DNA of 64,000 nucleotides from Stentor coeruleus (Eukaryota > Ciliophora > Heterotrichea > Heterotrichida > Stentoridae), in the NCBI GenBank assembly GCA_001970955.1, contig MPUH01000171.1:1-64000 (forward strand). The letters run 5' to 3'. A program made the translations under genes and the position numbers. The notes beneath the pieces are model-generated. The model made no database searches. It saw nothing but the letters and a program-made list of their open reading frames with translations, and was not told the origin of the DNA. Below are positions 1 to 10,623 of the stretch, piece by piece; the stretch's first letter is position 1, and every line of letters begins with the position of its first letter.

Positions 1-644
1 ATGCTACTCTGTCACTAGGGCTAATGAATTTGATTTCTACAAATGCTTCTCCATCATTTAATTCTATGTGGTCTTCACCATTTGGTATTTTAGCTGGGAG
101 AACTGATCCTTTTTCTGAATCAACAGCTATTCAGTCAATAACTTATTTTGTAATTATTACTGCTCTTTTGATTATTATGCTGAATATGATTATTTCAATT
201 TTAGGCGACGTTTTTGATGAGTTTCAACTTGATGCTGAAATTTACAATTTTAGTGAAATGGCTGAAGTTATTTTAGAAATCGAACAAATTTTATCATTGA
301 AACATAGAACTGATAATTTCATGTTTTTGTATATGTGCATAAATGCTTATGAGAAATCAGGTAATGAATGGAAAGGTAAAGTTATTGATCTAAGAGAACT
401 TATAAGAGTTAGGTTTTTTAATGATGATTTAAAACCGTATTTAGAGCAGATTGAAAATAGAATTGATATTAAAGTAAAAGCAGTAAATGATGAAGTAAAA
501 CATGTAAAAGGAGAAATTAATACTCTTAGTGATTCTATTGATCAAAAAGTTAATTCGGTCAATGATAAAGTTAATGCTCTTAGCGATGATATAAAAGATA
601 TTAAGAACAATATTCAAGCTATTCTTAAAATTATTTCTAAGTAG
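1..644 (+). CDS. Ion channel (TRP/polycystin-like), C-terminal fragment
   Basis: The frame is open from the window edge (first full codon at base 3), so the N-terminus lies outside; the first visible Met is at base 24. A short pore-like stretch (FGILAGRTDPF) is followed by one long hydrophobic helix ending LLIIMLNMIISILGDVFDEF. That matches the last pore helix (S6) of six-helix cation channels, with the LN-I-I-GD pattern typical of TRP and polycystin channels. The cytosolic tail is charged and ends in a heptad-like coiled coil (about residues 145-206 counted from base 24) that could tetramerise. The gene ends with TAG. The channel subfamily, ion and gating cannot be told from this fragment. 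The family call is an inference from the S6 pattern. Confidence 0.65.
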   Translation, partial: ATLSLGLMNLISTNASPSFNSMWSSPFGILAGRTDPFSESTAIQSITYFVIITALLIIMLNMIISILGDVFDEFQLDAEIYNFSEMAEVILEIEQILSLKHRTDNFMFLYMCINAYEKSGNEWKGKVIDLRELIRVRFFNDDLKPYLEQIENRIDIKVKAVNDEVKHVKGEINTLSDSIDQKVNSVNDKVNALSDDIKDIKNNIQAILKIISK

Positions 645-2208
645 ATATAAACATCTAATTATTTGATAGTAATCCGCCATATCTACATAAATTTTTTTTC
701 TTTTACCAATATCTAATTCTATATTTTAAGAAAATATTAATAAAACTATTGTTTATTAAATAAGTATTAGTTTAATTATTAAATTCTGCCACTTTTTTAT
801 TGTTTCTTTGATTTTAATAAATAATGCACAAATAAGCACAAATTTTGTGTATTAAGTTTGAAGTATTTTATAAATATATCATTCTCTTCTTGTAATAATT
901 ATTATGATAGGAATCTTTGATTAAAAAAAATCTTTTATTTTATAAAGTCTTATTCATAGAAGGGTTTAAGGTAAAAAAACTGTTTCTAGTTATTTATTCA
1001 GTATATTTTCATATCCTATTTCTATGCTAGACTAAAGCATAATATCTATTCATTGAGAAATCTTACTCATTATAACATTTTTACTTAAACTATCACTTAG
1101 ACTTCAACCTAACTTTTGTTTTTCACTATGCATTATTTATCATTCAGCAACCCTAAATCCTAAACAATTTATCAAACTCTTAATATCATAATTCTTTTTA
1201 CCCAATACTTTTTTACTTTGAAAAAAAAACCAATAAATTCATATTTTCCCTATACTCATTAAAATCATTATCTGAACTATATATAATCTTGATATAATAG
1301 GTGTTTCTAACTTATTCCTTGAAGCATTAGCAGTCTCTTTAGTATTCTTATTAATCCTCTATATTTTTGTTTATGCACCATAATTGACTCTGATATATTT
1401 TGAGTCTCTACATAAATCCTAAAATACGTATCATTTGGTAATTTATTTATAAAATGTGACCTACTAATACTTAATATTTTAACCCCAGTACTATATCTTA
1501 CATGCTTTCTAGAACTTCTAAGGCAAATTGTATCATTCATAAACTCAAAGAAGATAGATTTTCATCAAAAAGACTTCTTCTGAGTCAAAAATGTTTTAAA
1601 TACTTCAAAAGCTATAGGGTCATCCTTTATTGCTGCTAATAGAAACTTCTCATACCTCTTTAGACTACTATTTACATCTTCAGATATTTTTAATAATAAT
1701 TTATATTGGATATTTAGATTTATAAGTGCAAAAATATTTTTTTTTATATGGACCTTAAGGAATAAATTATGGATTAGAATTTTGGGAGAAGATTAGAGGA
1801 TTTAAAAAGAGGAGGTTTTTAAAACTTTTAGATTTATGAAGGAAAGATGTTTTTTTTCCAAGATAATGATATAGAGAATAAAGGGTGAATAAGCTTTCGA
1901 AAATGGGTTAAAGATGTTGAATTGGAATTAAGAATGGGGGAATTGGAACTGATTTTGCAATTTGTAAATATTTATAAGCTTTGATATTAAATTGAAAAAT
2001 AAATATGATTTATTAAGATTTTAAAAATGACTAAAAGATTTAATGGCGAAACAGAAACCAGACTCAAAATCCCATCCATTTTTATCTTAAATTTCTTTAA
2101 AAAAAAAAAGAATTTCCAAGAAAAAAAAATTCTCTTTCCCGATATTAATAACAACAAAACCCTCAAGCTCATATCATCTTAAACTAAAAACTTATGCCTA
2201 TCTATTAC
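645..2208. other. Spacer; no intact gene, one decayed coding-like stretch
   Basis: This AT-rich spacer lies between the channel gene and the 3' end of the MAP kinase gene. I see no intact gene. The minus strand between about 1307 and 1745 is coding-like and is listed separately. The rest is homopolymer-rich A/T. Confidence 0.6.
1307..1745 (-). pseudogene. Possible decayed gene, family unknown
   Basis: Read on the minus strand, one frame gives about 55 coding-like residues (including SLKRYEKFLLAAIKDDPIAF), then two adjacent TGA codons. After these the same frame stays open for over 80 residues, including the 77-residue Met-initiated stretch at 1307-1540, with mixed Cys, Arg, His and Tyr. No 15- or 16-nt GT...AG segment removes the two stops. 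I do not recognise the family. It could be a gene remnant, a small gene starting at 1540, or chance in AT-rich DNA. Confidence 0.3.
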
Positions 2209-3444
2209 TTAAGCCATTTCCTCATCACTCTCATCATTAGTTCTCAAAAATGACAAAGTAGGCTGATGCGTAGCTACATACTCCGCCTTAGCTTTCACAT
2301 ATTCTTGCTTTTTATCATTGAAATGGTAAAGCAAAATTTCATCATACATCAAATCCTTCAAATCTTTCATCGTCAAAATCTGTCTTTCATACTCAAAATC
2401 AAAAAGCGATACAGGATGAGTTGTAGGTTCATCATCAGGATAATGTAATCCTTCTAAATAAGGATGTTCTAAAGCTTGATCAACAGTAATCCTCTTATCA
2501 GGATCAAAAGTAAGAAGTCTTCTCAATAAATCCATCGCATGTGGATTCGCATCTCTAAAAATTGTATTAAAATCTTTTTCTGGTCTTTTCGGCATCCTTA
2601 AAACTTTTTCTCTAGATCTAGGATGTGGTATTTTCTGTATATCTTCAGCTGAAGGTGTTCCAATTAAATTGAAAATTATTTCTAATTGCTGATTTGCATC
2701 TGTTCCTGGTAATAAAGGTTTACGTAATAATAACTCTCCAAAAATACATCCAACAGACCAAACATCCATAGCACTTGTATATGTTTTATAAGTTAATAAA
2801 AGCTCAGGAGCTCTATACCATCTTGTTGCCACATAATCTGTCATTTGACTGGTGTTAACTTTCATATCCCCAATAACTGGCCGGGCTAAGCCAAAGTCAC
2901 AGATTTTCAAATCACAGTTTGCATTGACTAACAAGTTCCTCGGCTTTAAATCTCTATGCAAAATCGCCGCACTATGCATGAACTTGAGTCCTCTGAGGAT
3001 TTGATATAAGAAAAACTGCACATGCTCATCTGATAATGGCTGAGGAGATTTTATTATAGAACTTAAATCTGTTTCCATCAATTCAACTATGACGTAAATA
3101 TCGTCAAACTCTTCTCTAGACCTCGGTAGTTGTATGGACTTTATTCTTATAATATTTTCATGTTCTAAAAGACGCATGATTTTCAACTCACGCAAAGTCC
3201 TTTTTGTATAAGTTGAATGTTCAAAGGCTTTTTCTATTTTCTTTATAGCAACTATTTCTCCTGTTCTTGTATCTCTAGCTGAGACGACTACTCCATAAGC
3301 TCCACTGCCAAGGGTGTCTTGGATTTGATACCTTTCATCTAGTAAGAATGTTGACCCGATAACTTTGGTTGACTTTCGGAACTGTCCTGATGGTCCTCCT
3401 AATTCTGAGACCCCGTATCGATTTCCACTTTTGCCTCTATCCAT
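2209..3444 (-). CDS. Mitogen-activated protein kinase (TDY type)
   Basis: This is a complete 411-residue Ser/Thr kinase of the MAPK family. Visible motifs are the glycine loop GSGAYG (46-51), catalytic Lys in VAIKK (about 68), HRDLKPRN (163-170; most MAPKs have S where this has R), DFG (183-185), activation loop TDY (202-204) followed by VATRWYRAPE, and the MAPK insert around GTPSAEDIQKIP. After the kinase core the segment HYPDDEP matches the MAPK common-docking region. Dual phosphorylation at T202 and Y204 would switch it on. TDY instead of TEY is common in plant and protist MAPKs. The ATG gives a short unstructured leader of about 30 residues; the stop is TAA. The upstream kinase and targets cannot be inferred. 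Confidence 0.95.
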   Translation of the reverse strand: MDRGKSGNRYGVSELGGPSGQFRKSTKVIGSTFLLDERYQIQDTLGSGAYGVVVSARDTRTGEIVAIKKIEKAFEHSTYTKRTLRELKIMRLLEHENIIRIKSIQLPRSREEFDDIYVIVELMETDLSSIIKSPQPLSDEHVQFFLYQILRGLKFMHSAAILHRDLKPRNLLVNANCDLKICDFGLARPVIGDMKVNTSQMTDYVATRWYRAPELLLTYKTYTSAMDVWSVGCIFGELLLRKPLLPGTDANQQLEIIFNLIGTPSAEDIQKIPHPRSREKVLRMPKRPEKDFNTIFRDANPHAMDLLRRLLTFDPDKRITVDQALEHPYLEGLHYPDDEPTTHPVSLFDFEYERQILTMKDLKDLMYDEILLYHFNDKKQEYVKAKAEYVATHQPTLSFLRTNDESDEEMA

Positions 3445-4536
3445 TTATTGAATATTTCATTTGTGCAAGTAAAGAGCGGTTGTGATTAAGATGACGTAAA
3501 AGTTGACTTTTTTTATGAATGAGTTTAAGCTTTTGATTGAGTTTTACCGTGGAATTTTGTGTTGAAGAGGATTTTTTAAGAATTTTTTAAGGGATTTGTT
3601 GAAGAGTATTATGGAAGTGATGGGATATGGAGATTGAAAGTGAAAATAAGAATTTTACCAATGAGGTGGATGAGTTTTATGGTTGGAAGGGTATTGAGGA
3701 TGATGAGATTGGAAATTTTTGTGATTTTGTCGAGGTTTGTGGGTTTACGTTAAAAAAAATGATAGTTTTTGGCATGGTAAGTTTTAGACAATTGGGTTTT
3801 TAATATGCAAAAAGAATGGAGAAGTAGTGAAAGTATAAAGGTAGGTTTGAAATAGATAGAAAAATTAACTTTTATTGGTAATGTGAATGTAGTTTAAGTA
3901 TTTTTGAATATGATTAGATACAAGTTTGCAGGGTGAAGATTTGAGTTTGTAATAAGATGCTGTGATAAATAACTTTTGAATGTCTTATGTAAAACTAGAT
4001 AATTTAGAAGTTAAAATATCAATTTGAGATGAATTTTATAATAAATATACTAATAAAATTAATGCTTATCTATNAGCATTTTATTCTTTTCTATTCCAAC
4101 ATCTAAAATTTTTTATTCACATAAAATAATTTTTAACATTATCACATTTTAACAACTTACAACCTAAAAATAACTATTATAATAACTGCATATTATCAAC
4201 AACTCCCTAAACTTTAATTATTTATATTCACATAAACCAAAATCCAATCATTTAATAAAATAAATCATTCTAAATCAAAAAATCAAAATAACATATACAC
4301 CTAATCAAAACTCTCCAAAAATTTTATTCCTACAACAACAAACATAAACACATTATAAATTTCATATTTCCCATACTTACCCGCATCTAATCATCTTCTC
4401 AAATTAAAAAACCATCTAAATCCAAGCATAAACCCTAATTTTTTTCAACATCATCATCCTAAATCTCAAAAAACCCCTCACAATTCTTAAATCATAATAA
4501 AAAACCTAATCATCTCATATAATTTAACCTAAAATA
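3445..4536. other. Spacer with an assembly gap (N at 4074)
   Basis: This is the 5' flank of the MAP kinase gene and the 3' flank of the next minus-strand gene. The + strand is G-rich and C-poor from 3445 to about 4000 and becomes C-rich and G-poor after the N at 4074. A 58-codon ATG frame at 3626-3802 (plus; starts MEIESENK) is short and has no recognisable feature, so I do not call it a gene. No RNA gene is seen. Confidence 0.6.
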
Positions 4537-5124
4537 TTAGTTAGGTAAATTAGATAACACTTCATTACAAAACTGCTTTAACTGTCGCATATAAGCCAAA
4601 GGTAAACCATCAAGTCCTCCTTTACCAACAACCCCAGTAGCTTTGCTTAACGTCCCAATGCTAATAACCTCATTTATATTTCTATTTTCAAAATCCCTTG
4701 GCTTTGCATCTTTATATAATGGTGAATTTGCATAACTATTTATCGGCTGAACATGAATTTCTTTTTGTTGTCCTCCATACGATGGGGTATAAAAATTCCT
4801 ATCTTTACCAATTCGATCAAAGTCTCCATAAGATGGCATTTTCCTCATAGACCCAATTTCACTTGATGGAGAACTTCTTGCTTTAATCCCAGAGGCAGCA
4901 CGGAAATTCTTCAAACTTTGGTAATGGGAAAAATTTGAAGATGAGTGAAATGCTTTTGAAAATTCAGCTCTTGGAGGCTTGGCTGAATTTAAAGAACTGA
5001 GTAGGGAAGTTTTGAAATCGTCGAGGCTTGCTTTTTTAGTCCTTGTTGCGGAATAGTCTACTTTTGACTTGTACTCTTGCAACCGGGCTTTGGAAGTCCA
5101 GCTGCTAAAACTATTTGAGTCCAT
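4537..5124 (-). CDS. Unknown Ser-rich protein (195 aa)
   Basis: I do not recognise this protein. The 195 residues run from ATG to TAA and are rich in Ser, Lys and aromatic residues, with little predicted structure, no membrane segment and no signal peptide. Pieces such as MPSYGDFDRIGKDRNFYTPSYGG look like linear motifs. The C-terminal 35 residues (GLPLAYMRQLKQFCNEVLSNLPN) could form one amphipathic helix. The long open frame, clear ATG and preceding G-rich/C-poor + strand flank (as for other minus-strand genes here) support a real gene. A cytoskeletal or cortical linker role would be a guess. Confidence 0.7.
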   Translation of the reverse strand: MDSNSFSSWTSKARLQEYKSKVDYSATRTKKASLDDFKTSLLSSLNSAKPPRAEFSKAFHSSSNFSHYQSLKNFRAASGIKARSSPSSEIGSMRKMPSYGDFDRIGKDRNFYTPSYGGQQKEIHVQPINSYANSPLYKDAKPRDFENRNINEVISIGTLSKATGVVGKGGLDGLPLAYMRQLKQFCNEVLSNLPN

Positions 5125-5904
5125 ATTTTAATTTTATTATGTGGGAAAAGATTTTTGGTAGAGAATAAGAAGAAGATGATTTTATATGAAAATTTTGTGT
5201 GGTTTTTAGAATGTTGTGTTGGGTGATGTGGTTTTAGTAATGATATGTAGGGTTTTTGGGGTTTTTGTATAGAGAATGGATGATGATAAGAGGTTAATGA
5301 AAAATGAATTTAATGAAGAGATTGGTTTGATTTGATGTTGAATAATATATTGTTTTGTTTTGTTTTGGAAAGAGATTTGATTATATATTGAAAATGTGAT
5401 TTATTAAGTTAAACACTTTTCAATAACAAATTTGATAAACTTGGTGAATTTTACATTGCAAATGATAGTTTTTATTTTTTGATGTAGTTTAAGACGGTTA
5501 TTTTGTAATAATAAATACAATATTCTTGATGCATTAAAAAACTCGTACCAACTTCCTGTAACACTAAAATCATCCCATTCAAAATATTCTTTCATCAAAA
5601 TTCCTTGATAACTTTAATTAAATTTAAAATTTCATTCAGCCAAATTTCTTTCAAAACCCATTCTCTCTTTTAAACATCAAAAATTATTTCTTCATCCAGA
5701 AATATATGTTTGTAACTTAAAACATTCTTCAATTCTGAAAATTTAAAAAATCACTATATCAATAATCAAATAACCCATAATCACTCTATAAAAAAAAATC
5801 ACAATATAATAATTATTAACACTAAAATAATCTCCACTAACATATTTTATCTTTAAAATCCTTATTAAACTATTCTCTCATAAAAAAATTGGAAAATTAT
5901 CTAT
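5125..5904. other. Spacer; one weak small ORF
   Basis: This holds the 5' flank of the 195-residue gene (G-rich on +, 5125-5400), a small minus-strand ORF listed separately, and the C-rich 3' flank of the WD40 gene. Nothing else was recognised. Confidence 0.5.
5404..5595 (-). CDS. Weak candidate small protein (63 aa)
   Basis: An ATG-started frame (MKEYFEWDDF...) runs 63 codons to TAA. Its N-terminal half has mixed composition with two Trp, unlike the Lys/Asn/Ile background. Inside it GTAAAATTCACCAAG has the size and ends of a local intron, and its removal would keep the frame. There is no domain and no recognisable relative. It may be a small gene, a decayed exon, or chance. Confidence 0.25.
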   Translation of the reverse strand: MKEYFEWDDFSVTGSWYEFFNASRILYLLLQNNRLKLHQKIKTIICNVKFTKFIKFVIEKCLT

Positions 5905-8397
5905 CTAACTATCCTGAAGACTCATCAAAATCGACTTCACATCTGTCCTCGAAATAATCTCATCTTTCATAAACTGCAAATCAGCCAAGACCTCAACTTT
6001 ATTCTGTACCAAATCCCAAAGCCTAATACTACAATCATCAGATCCTGTAGCAACAAGTCCTTTCACAGCAAAAACCGTGCATATTTTAGAATTATGTCCA
6101 GTAAGAACATTAACCTGAACTTTATTCATAATATCCCAAACCCGAACACTTTCATCATTTGACACAGAAATAATAAACTTATCATCAAAACTTACAGCCA
6201 AAGATCTGACTAAATTTATATGCCCATAAAAAACCGCTACTTCTTTTTTCCCATCTAAATCCCACATTCTAATAGTCGAATCAGCTGACCCAGAAACAAC
6301 ATATTTCCCATCTTTTGTAACAGCAACACAATAAACCCAACTTGTATGTCCAGTTAATTTAAATTCTAATTGTCGACTTTCAATACCCCAAACACCTACA
6401 AAATTATCACATGCTCCTGATATTATATAAGAGTCATTATAAGATAAAGTTATACCCCAAACATCTCCTATATGACCTCTATATATAATTTCTTGTAAGG
6501 TTGTGTTGATATTCCAAAGGATTATAGTTGAATCATTAGAACTAGAAACAACATAATCATTGTTTTTTAATATTGCAACAGACCAGACTGTACTTGTATG
6601 TCCATAGAAAACACTAAGTTCTTTATATGTATTTAGGTCCCATTTTCTTAATGTTGAATCATGGGAACCGGATATGACAAAAGTTTCATCCCAAGATAAA
6701 GCTAAACACATAACAGCTTGTGTGTGGCCTCGAAATACCCCTTGGACATGATTTTCAGGGAGTTTCCAAAGCTTTAAAGTCTTGTCATGACAGCCGGCAA
6801 GGACGAATTTCATGTCATGTCCAATAATCACTGCATGGATTCCATATGAGCTACCTTTTAAAAGGGCTTCTTGATGTCGATCTTTTAAGCTCCAAATGCC
6901 AATTGTAACATCATTAGATATTGATAAAGCGTATTTTTTATTTTCTGTTATTGCGGTTGTGCATATATATTTTGTATGTCCTTTCATAGTCCCACGTTCT
7001 TTTTTAGACTTCAAATCCCAGACACGTATAGAGAAATCCCTTGAACCTGATATCAAAAATTGATCATCTCCAGTCAAACAAAGACTTGTGACAAAATTTG
7101 TATGCCCAGTAAGCATAGCAACTGGACATTGTCTTATAATATCCCATATTCTAATACTCATATCATCAGATCCAGAAACAACTTGAATATTATCAGACAT
7201 AATAACCACAGTACGAATATTCTCTGTATGTCCTTCAAACTCAGCAGCTTGAGTATCTTCATCAGGTTTCCATACTCTAATAATTTTATCATAACATCCT
7301 GAGACTATATATTTGAAATCTCTAGATACAGCTATACATCTTATATAGCATTTTCTCCCTGTTATAACATATAAAGACTGTTTGTTTTTTATATCCCAAA
7401 CCAAAGTACAATTGTCTGCTGAACCTGAGACAACATAAGTATCATCATTTGTTATAACAACAGTTAAAATCCATGAACTATGACCTACTAATAAAGATAC
7501 CTGTTGTTTTTTTTCTATATCCCATACTCTGATTGTTGTATCAGCTGAACCTGATACTATAAACTTCGAGTTACTTGATATGTCTAAACATTTGACTGCT
7601 CCAGTGTGTCCTTCAAGTGTAGTAATTTCTTGTTTTTTTTTAAAGTCCCATATTTTGACTGTTTTGTCATCAGCACCAGATGCGATAAAAGTTCCATTTG
7701 GTGAAATACCTGTACAGCTTATAAACCCAGTATGCCCTTTAAGAACAAACTCTTGTGTCATACTTTTAAGATTCCACACTCTTAGTGTTAGGTCTGAAGA
7801 TCCAGATACTAAAAATTTCTTGTCTTGAGAAACTGATAAAGAAAATATCGACCCACAATGACTTTGTAATATTAACCCCCAATCTTTTTCTGTTTTTTGA
7901 GGCCCTAAATCCCCATCAAAAAACTCCATTTCTTCAGTATAAACTCTTTTGTAATACTTTCTTATATCATCACTTAATGGAACTTCTTCAAGACAATCTC
8001 TGACAAAAAACTTGGTTCTAAGGATTTTTTCTATATTTTCATAGTGAGATACGGTAAAAGTATTACTTTCAAGAAGCTGTTTGTAATTATAACTAAGTTC
8101 ATTAAGTTTTTTTATTGAGTCCTTACAGAGTTTGATTATTTTAGCTTGGAATATGCTTGTTTCTTCAAGGATTTCATTTTTGCATTGGGTTATTTGTTGT
8201 AGACGGCTTTGGATCTCTGAAGTTAAGAGCTTTTTTTTGTCTAATGGAAGGGTTAGAAGGATGAGGGTACTTGATGGGCTAGTTTCTGAAGATGTGTGCG
8301 TGGACATATGCTTTTGGTTGTGTTCTGGGCAGAAAATAGTATTTGAGCATTCACATTTCCATATAGCCTTCTTTGGGCAAAGGGAACAATTTTGCAT
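5905..8397 (-). CDS. B-box-like zinc finger plus WD40 repeat protein
   Basis: The protein has 830 residues. The N-terminus carries a Cys/His cluster (CSLC, CECS, FCPEHNQKH, H), spaced like a B-box zinc finger. A helical, coiled-coil-like stretch follows (about 55-150). From about 175 to the end there are some 15 consecutive WD40 units of about 41 residues, most with GH at the start and (V/I/L)W(D/N) at the end. Units 5 and 9 have lost the GH pair. Fifteen blades fit two seven-bladed propellers plus one extra unit. The layout resembles TRIM-like scaffold proteins, but I see no RING, so ubiquitin ligase activity is not supported. It probably acts as a protein-interaction scaffold. It starts at ATG and ends with TAG. 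Confidence 0.9.
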   Translation of the reverse strand: MQNCSLCPKKAIWKCECSNTIFCPEHNQKHMSTHTSSETSPSSTLILLTLPLDKKKLLTSEIQSRLQQITQCKNEILEETSIFQAKIIKLCKDSIKKLNELSYNYKQLLESNTFTVSHYENIEKILRTKFFVRDCLEEVPLSDDIRKYYKRVYTEEMEFFDGDLGPQKTEKDWGLILQSHCGSIFSLSVSQDKKFLVSGSSDLTLRVWNLKSMTQEFVLKGHTGFISCTGISPNGTFIASGADDKTVKIWDFKKKQEITTLEGHTGAVKCLDISSNSKFIVSGSADTTIRVWDIEKKQQVSLLVGHSSWILTVVITNDDTYVVSGSADNCTLVWDIKNKQSLYVITGRKCYIRCIAVSRDFKYIVSGCYDKIIRVWKPDEDTQAAEFEGHTENIRTVVIMSDNIQVVSGSDDMSIRIWDIIRQCPVAMLTGHTNFVTSLCLTGDDQFLISGSRDFSIRVWDLKSKKERGTMKGHTKYICTTAITENKKYALSISNDVTIGIWSLKDRHQEALLKGSSYGIHAVIIGHDMKFVLAGCHDKTLKLWKLPENHVQGVFRGHTQAVMCLALSWDETFVISGSHDSTLRKWDLNTYKELSVFYGHTSTVWSVAILKNNDYVVSSSNDSTIILWNINTTLQEIIYRGHIGDVWGITLSYNDSYIISGACDNFVGVWGIESRQLEFKLTGHTSWVYCVAVTKDGKYVVSGSADSTIRMWDLDGKKEVAVFYGHINLVRSLAVSFDDKFIISVSNDESVRVWDIMNKVQVNVLTGHNSKICTVFAVKGLVATGSDDCSIRLWDLVQNKVEVLADLQFMKDEIISRTDVKSILMSLQDS

Positions 8398-9699
8398 TTA
8401 TTTATGAGGAAAATTTATAAGAAGATAGGAATTTTTAGGGTTTTGAGGAAAAGTGTGGGAAGTGTGGCTGAGATTTGATGAAGGAGTTGGGTTTGAAAAA
8501 AAAAATAGGCTTTGTTGATATTGGGATTTGGGGTTTTTTGAATGTTGTGGAAAATTAGCATTTATTTGAGGGTGGGCTATATGGATTTTGTAGGATTGGT
8601 TGAATAATTTTTTGATTGAAGGGAAACTTTTTTAGACTTTGTAGGAATGTTTTAGGATTTTTTAAAATAAGATCCTTGGATGAAGGGTTTTTAAAGTTCA
8701 GGTAGATGATCATTAAAAATGTAGTTTTTTGGGGTTGTATATGTTTTTTGGACTAATATGAAATGTTGTTAAAAAATAGATATATTTTATTATAGTTTGT
8801 AATTATTATTAGTAAAAAAATAATGTAAACTATTGATGTAGTAAGCTTACTTTATAACATATTAAAACTACTTATTTTCATCAATAAATCAAATAAACGA
8901 TTATAAAAAGCTTTTCCTGTTATGCCAAGTTTAATCTAGTTATTAGTTTATTCTTCATTAATTATACGAATAAAATTTCCTTTATATAAAATTCAATATT
9001 TCTATGAAAATAGATTGTCATAATATTATAAGTCTCAAACTTCAAAACTTGTCAAAAATCCTTAGGTTTGATCAAAACGCACATGAAAATCAGAAAAACC
9101 CTTCAAAAGAAAATCTTATTTTGTAAAATTCCCAAAATATCATATAAAAAAATACAAATTTCTAAGAAACCAAATAGTAAAACTTAACCACATAGCACCT
9201 ACAATGCCCAATACTCAAAAATCATGAAGCAATCAATAATTTTCATCCTGGACTACAAATTCTCTCTTCTTACCTAATTTTCTTATATTACTAGATAATA
9301 AAATATTCTAATTCTATCATAAAAACTCGACTTTTATATAACAAATCATCTCTTCACATAGCTCAAACGACAATTTCAACTAAAAAACGCAATTTTTTCT
9401 TCCAAAACCCATCTTCAAGGCGAATATTTGAAAATCATAAATCCCAAAATATAATAACCTCTAATAACATCCCTAATCTCCTAACCTAATCCATTACCCT
9501 CCAAAATTTTTCATAGAAACTTTATCTTTCACCTACACAAAACCTTACAACAATAAACAATCTTCCATAAAAATCATCATATTTTCACTACTTCACTAAT
9601 ATAATTACTAAAAACCTTTACTACAATCTTTACTTCATTTCTCCAGGATCTATCCATTAGTTAGCTAATATGACAATGGCCACAATTATCCAATAAAAA
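8398..9699. other. Spacer, divergent 5' flanks
   Basis: This spacer separates two divergently transcribed genes. From 8398 to about 8760 the + strand is G/T-rich and almost lacks C. From about 9050 to 9699 it is C/A-rich and almost lacks G. I see no gene or RNA in it. Confidence 0.6.
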
Positions 9700-10623
9700 A
9701 TGCTTAACAGAGTGATTGATCTGGCTCAGAGAACTTTTGCCCCATCTCCAGTTCACTGTGGAGGTCATGGTGGAGACCCTAATGCAGGGTTTGTTAAAAT
9801 GACAATCAGCGGTGGTATCACAGGAGGTATCGAAGCTTGCTGCACATACCCAACAGAATTCGTAAAAACCATGCAACAACTATACCCTGAGAAAAAAACC
9901 GGGCCAATCCAAGTTGCCAAAGAGACCATAAAAGCTCATGGCGTTAGGGGTTTGTACCGAGGGCTTAGTTGTTTATTGTTTTTTGCAGTACCTAAAACTG
10001 GTGTTAGATTTGGGTCTAAGTCATTTTACGATGAGAATATTTTTGGAAACAAAAAAACTGGCCTAATCAACTTTGTTTCAGGTGCTCTTGCTGGTGCTAC
10101 AGAAGCAGTTTTTGTAGTTACCCCACAAGAAACCTTAAAAGTTAAATTGATCCATGACAGAGTCAATCCAAATCCTAAATATTCTGGATTATTCAATGGA
10201 GTTACAACAATTTATGCTAATGAAGGATTTAATGGAGTATATAGAGGAATGATCCCAACTGTACTTAGACAGAGTTCTAATCAGGCTATTAGATTTTTGG
10301 TATATGGTAAAGTTAAGGGTGCCCTTGATGAAGTTATGCCAAATGCTCCTTTAACTGTTAGAACTGCATTGGCTGGAGCTCTTGCTGGTGCTACAAGTGT
10401 TATTGGTAACAATCCTATTGATGTTGTGAAGACTCAGATGCAAGGATTAAATGCTAAAAAGTATAAGAATGCTATGGACTGCTTTGTTCAGATATGGAAG
10501 CATGATGGAATTAGAGGGTATTATAAGGGTGTTGAAGCAAGAATGGCTAGAGTTGTTTTGGATGTTGCGATCACGTTTACCCTTGTGGAGCATATTACAA
10601 TCTTGCTTAATAAACTTTTCTAA
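9700..10623 (+). CDS. Mitochondrial citrate/tricarboxylate carrier (SLC25A1-like)
   Basis: The 307-residue length is usual for the mitochondrial carrier family. Three carrier repeats are visible with signatures PTEFVKT (51-57), PQETLKVK (142-149) and PIDVVKT (239-245). Family-specific stretches match the citrate carrier: GLYRGLSCLLFFAVPKTGVRFG, IHDRVNPNPKYSG, LRQSSNQAIRF and QMQGLNAKKYKNAMDC. The family exchanges citrate for malate or another dicarboxylate across the inner mitochondrial membrane, supplying cytosolic acetyl-CoA for lipid synthesis. An N-terminal extension of about 30 residues (HCGGHGGDPN) precedes the first helix. The ATG at 9700 follows a G-poor, C-rich leader, and the stop is TAA. 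Substrate assignment rests on sequence resemblance only. Confidence 0.9.
   Translation: MLNRVIDLAQRTFAPSPVHCGGHGGDPNAGFVKMTISGGITGGIEACCTYPTEFVKTMQQLYPEKKTGPIQVAKETIKAHGVRGLYRGLSCLLFFAVPKTGVRFGSKSFYDENIFGNKKTGLINFVSGALAGATEAVFVVTPQETLKVKLIHDRVNPNPKYSGLFNGVTTIYANEGFNGVYRGMIPTVLRQSSNQAIRFLVYGKVKGALDEVMPNAPLTVRTALAGALAGATSVIGNNPIDVVKTQMQGLNAKKYKNAMDCFVQIWKHDGIRGYYKGVEARMARVVLDVAITFTLVEHITILLNKLF

Noticed and set aside
3626-3802. 58-codon + strand ORF upstream of the MAP kinase
   Set aside because: It is too short, has no recognisable feature and lies in a G-rich 5' flank where such frames arise easily.
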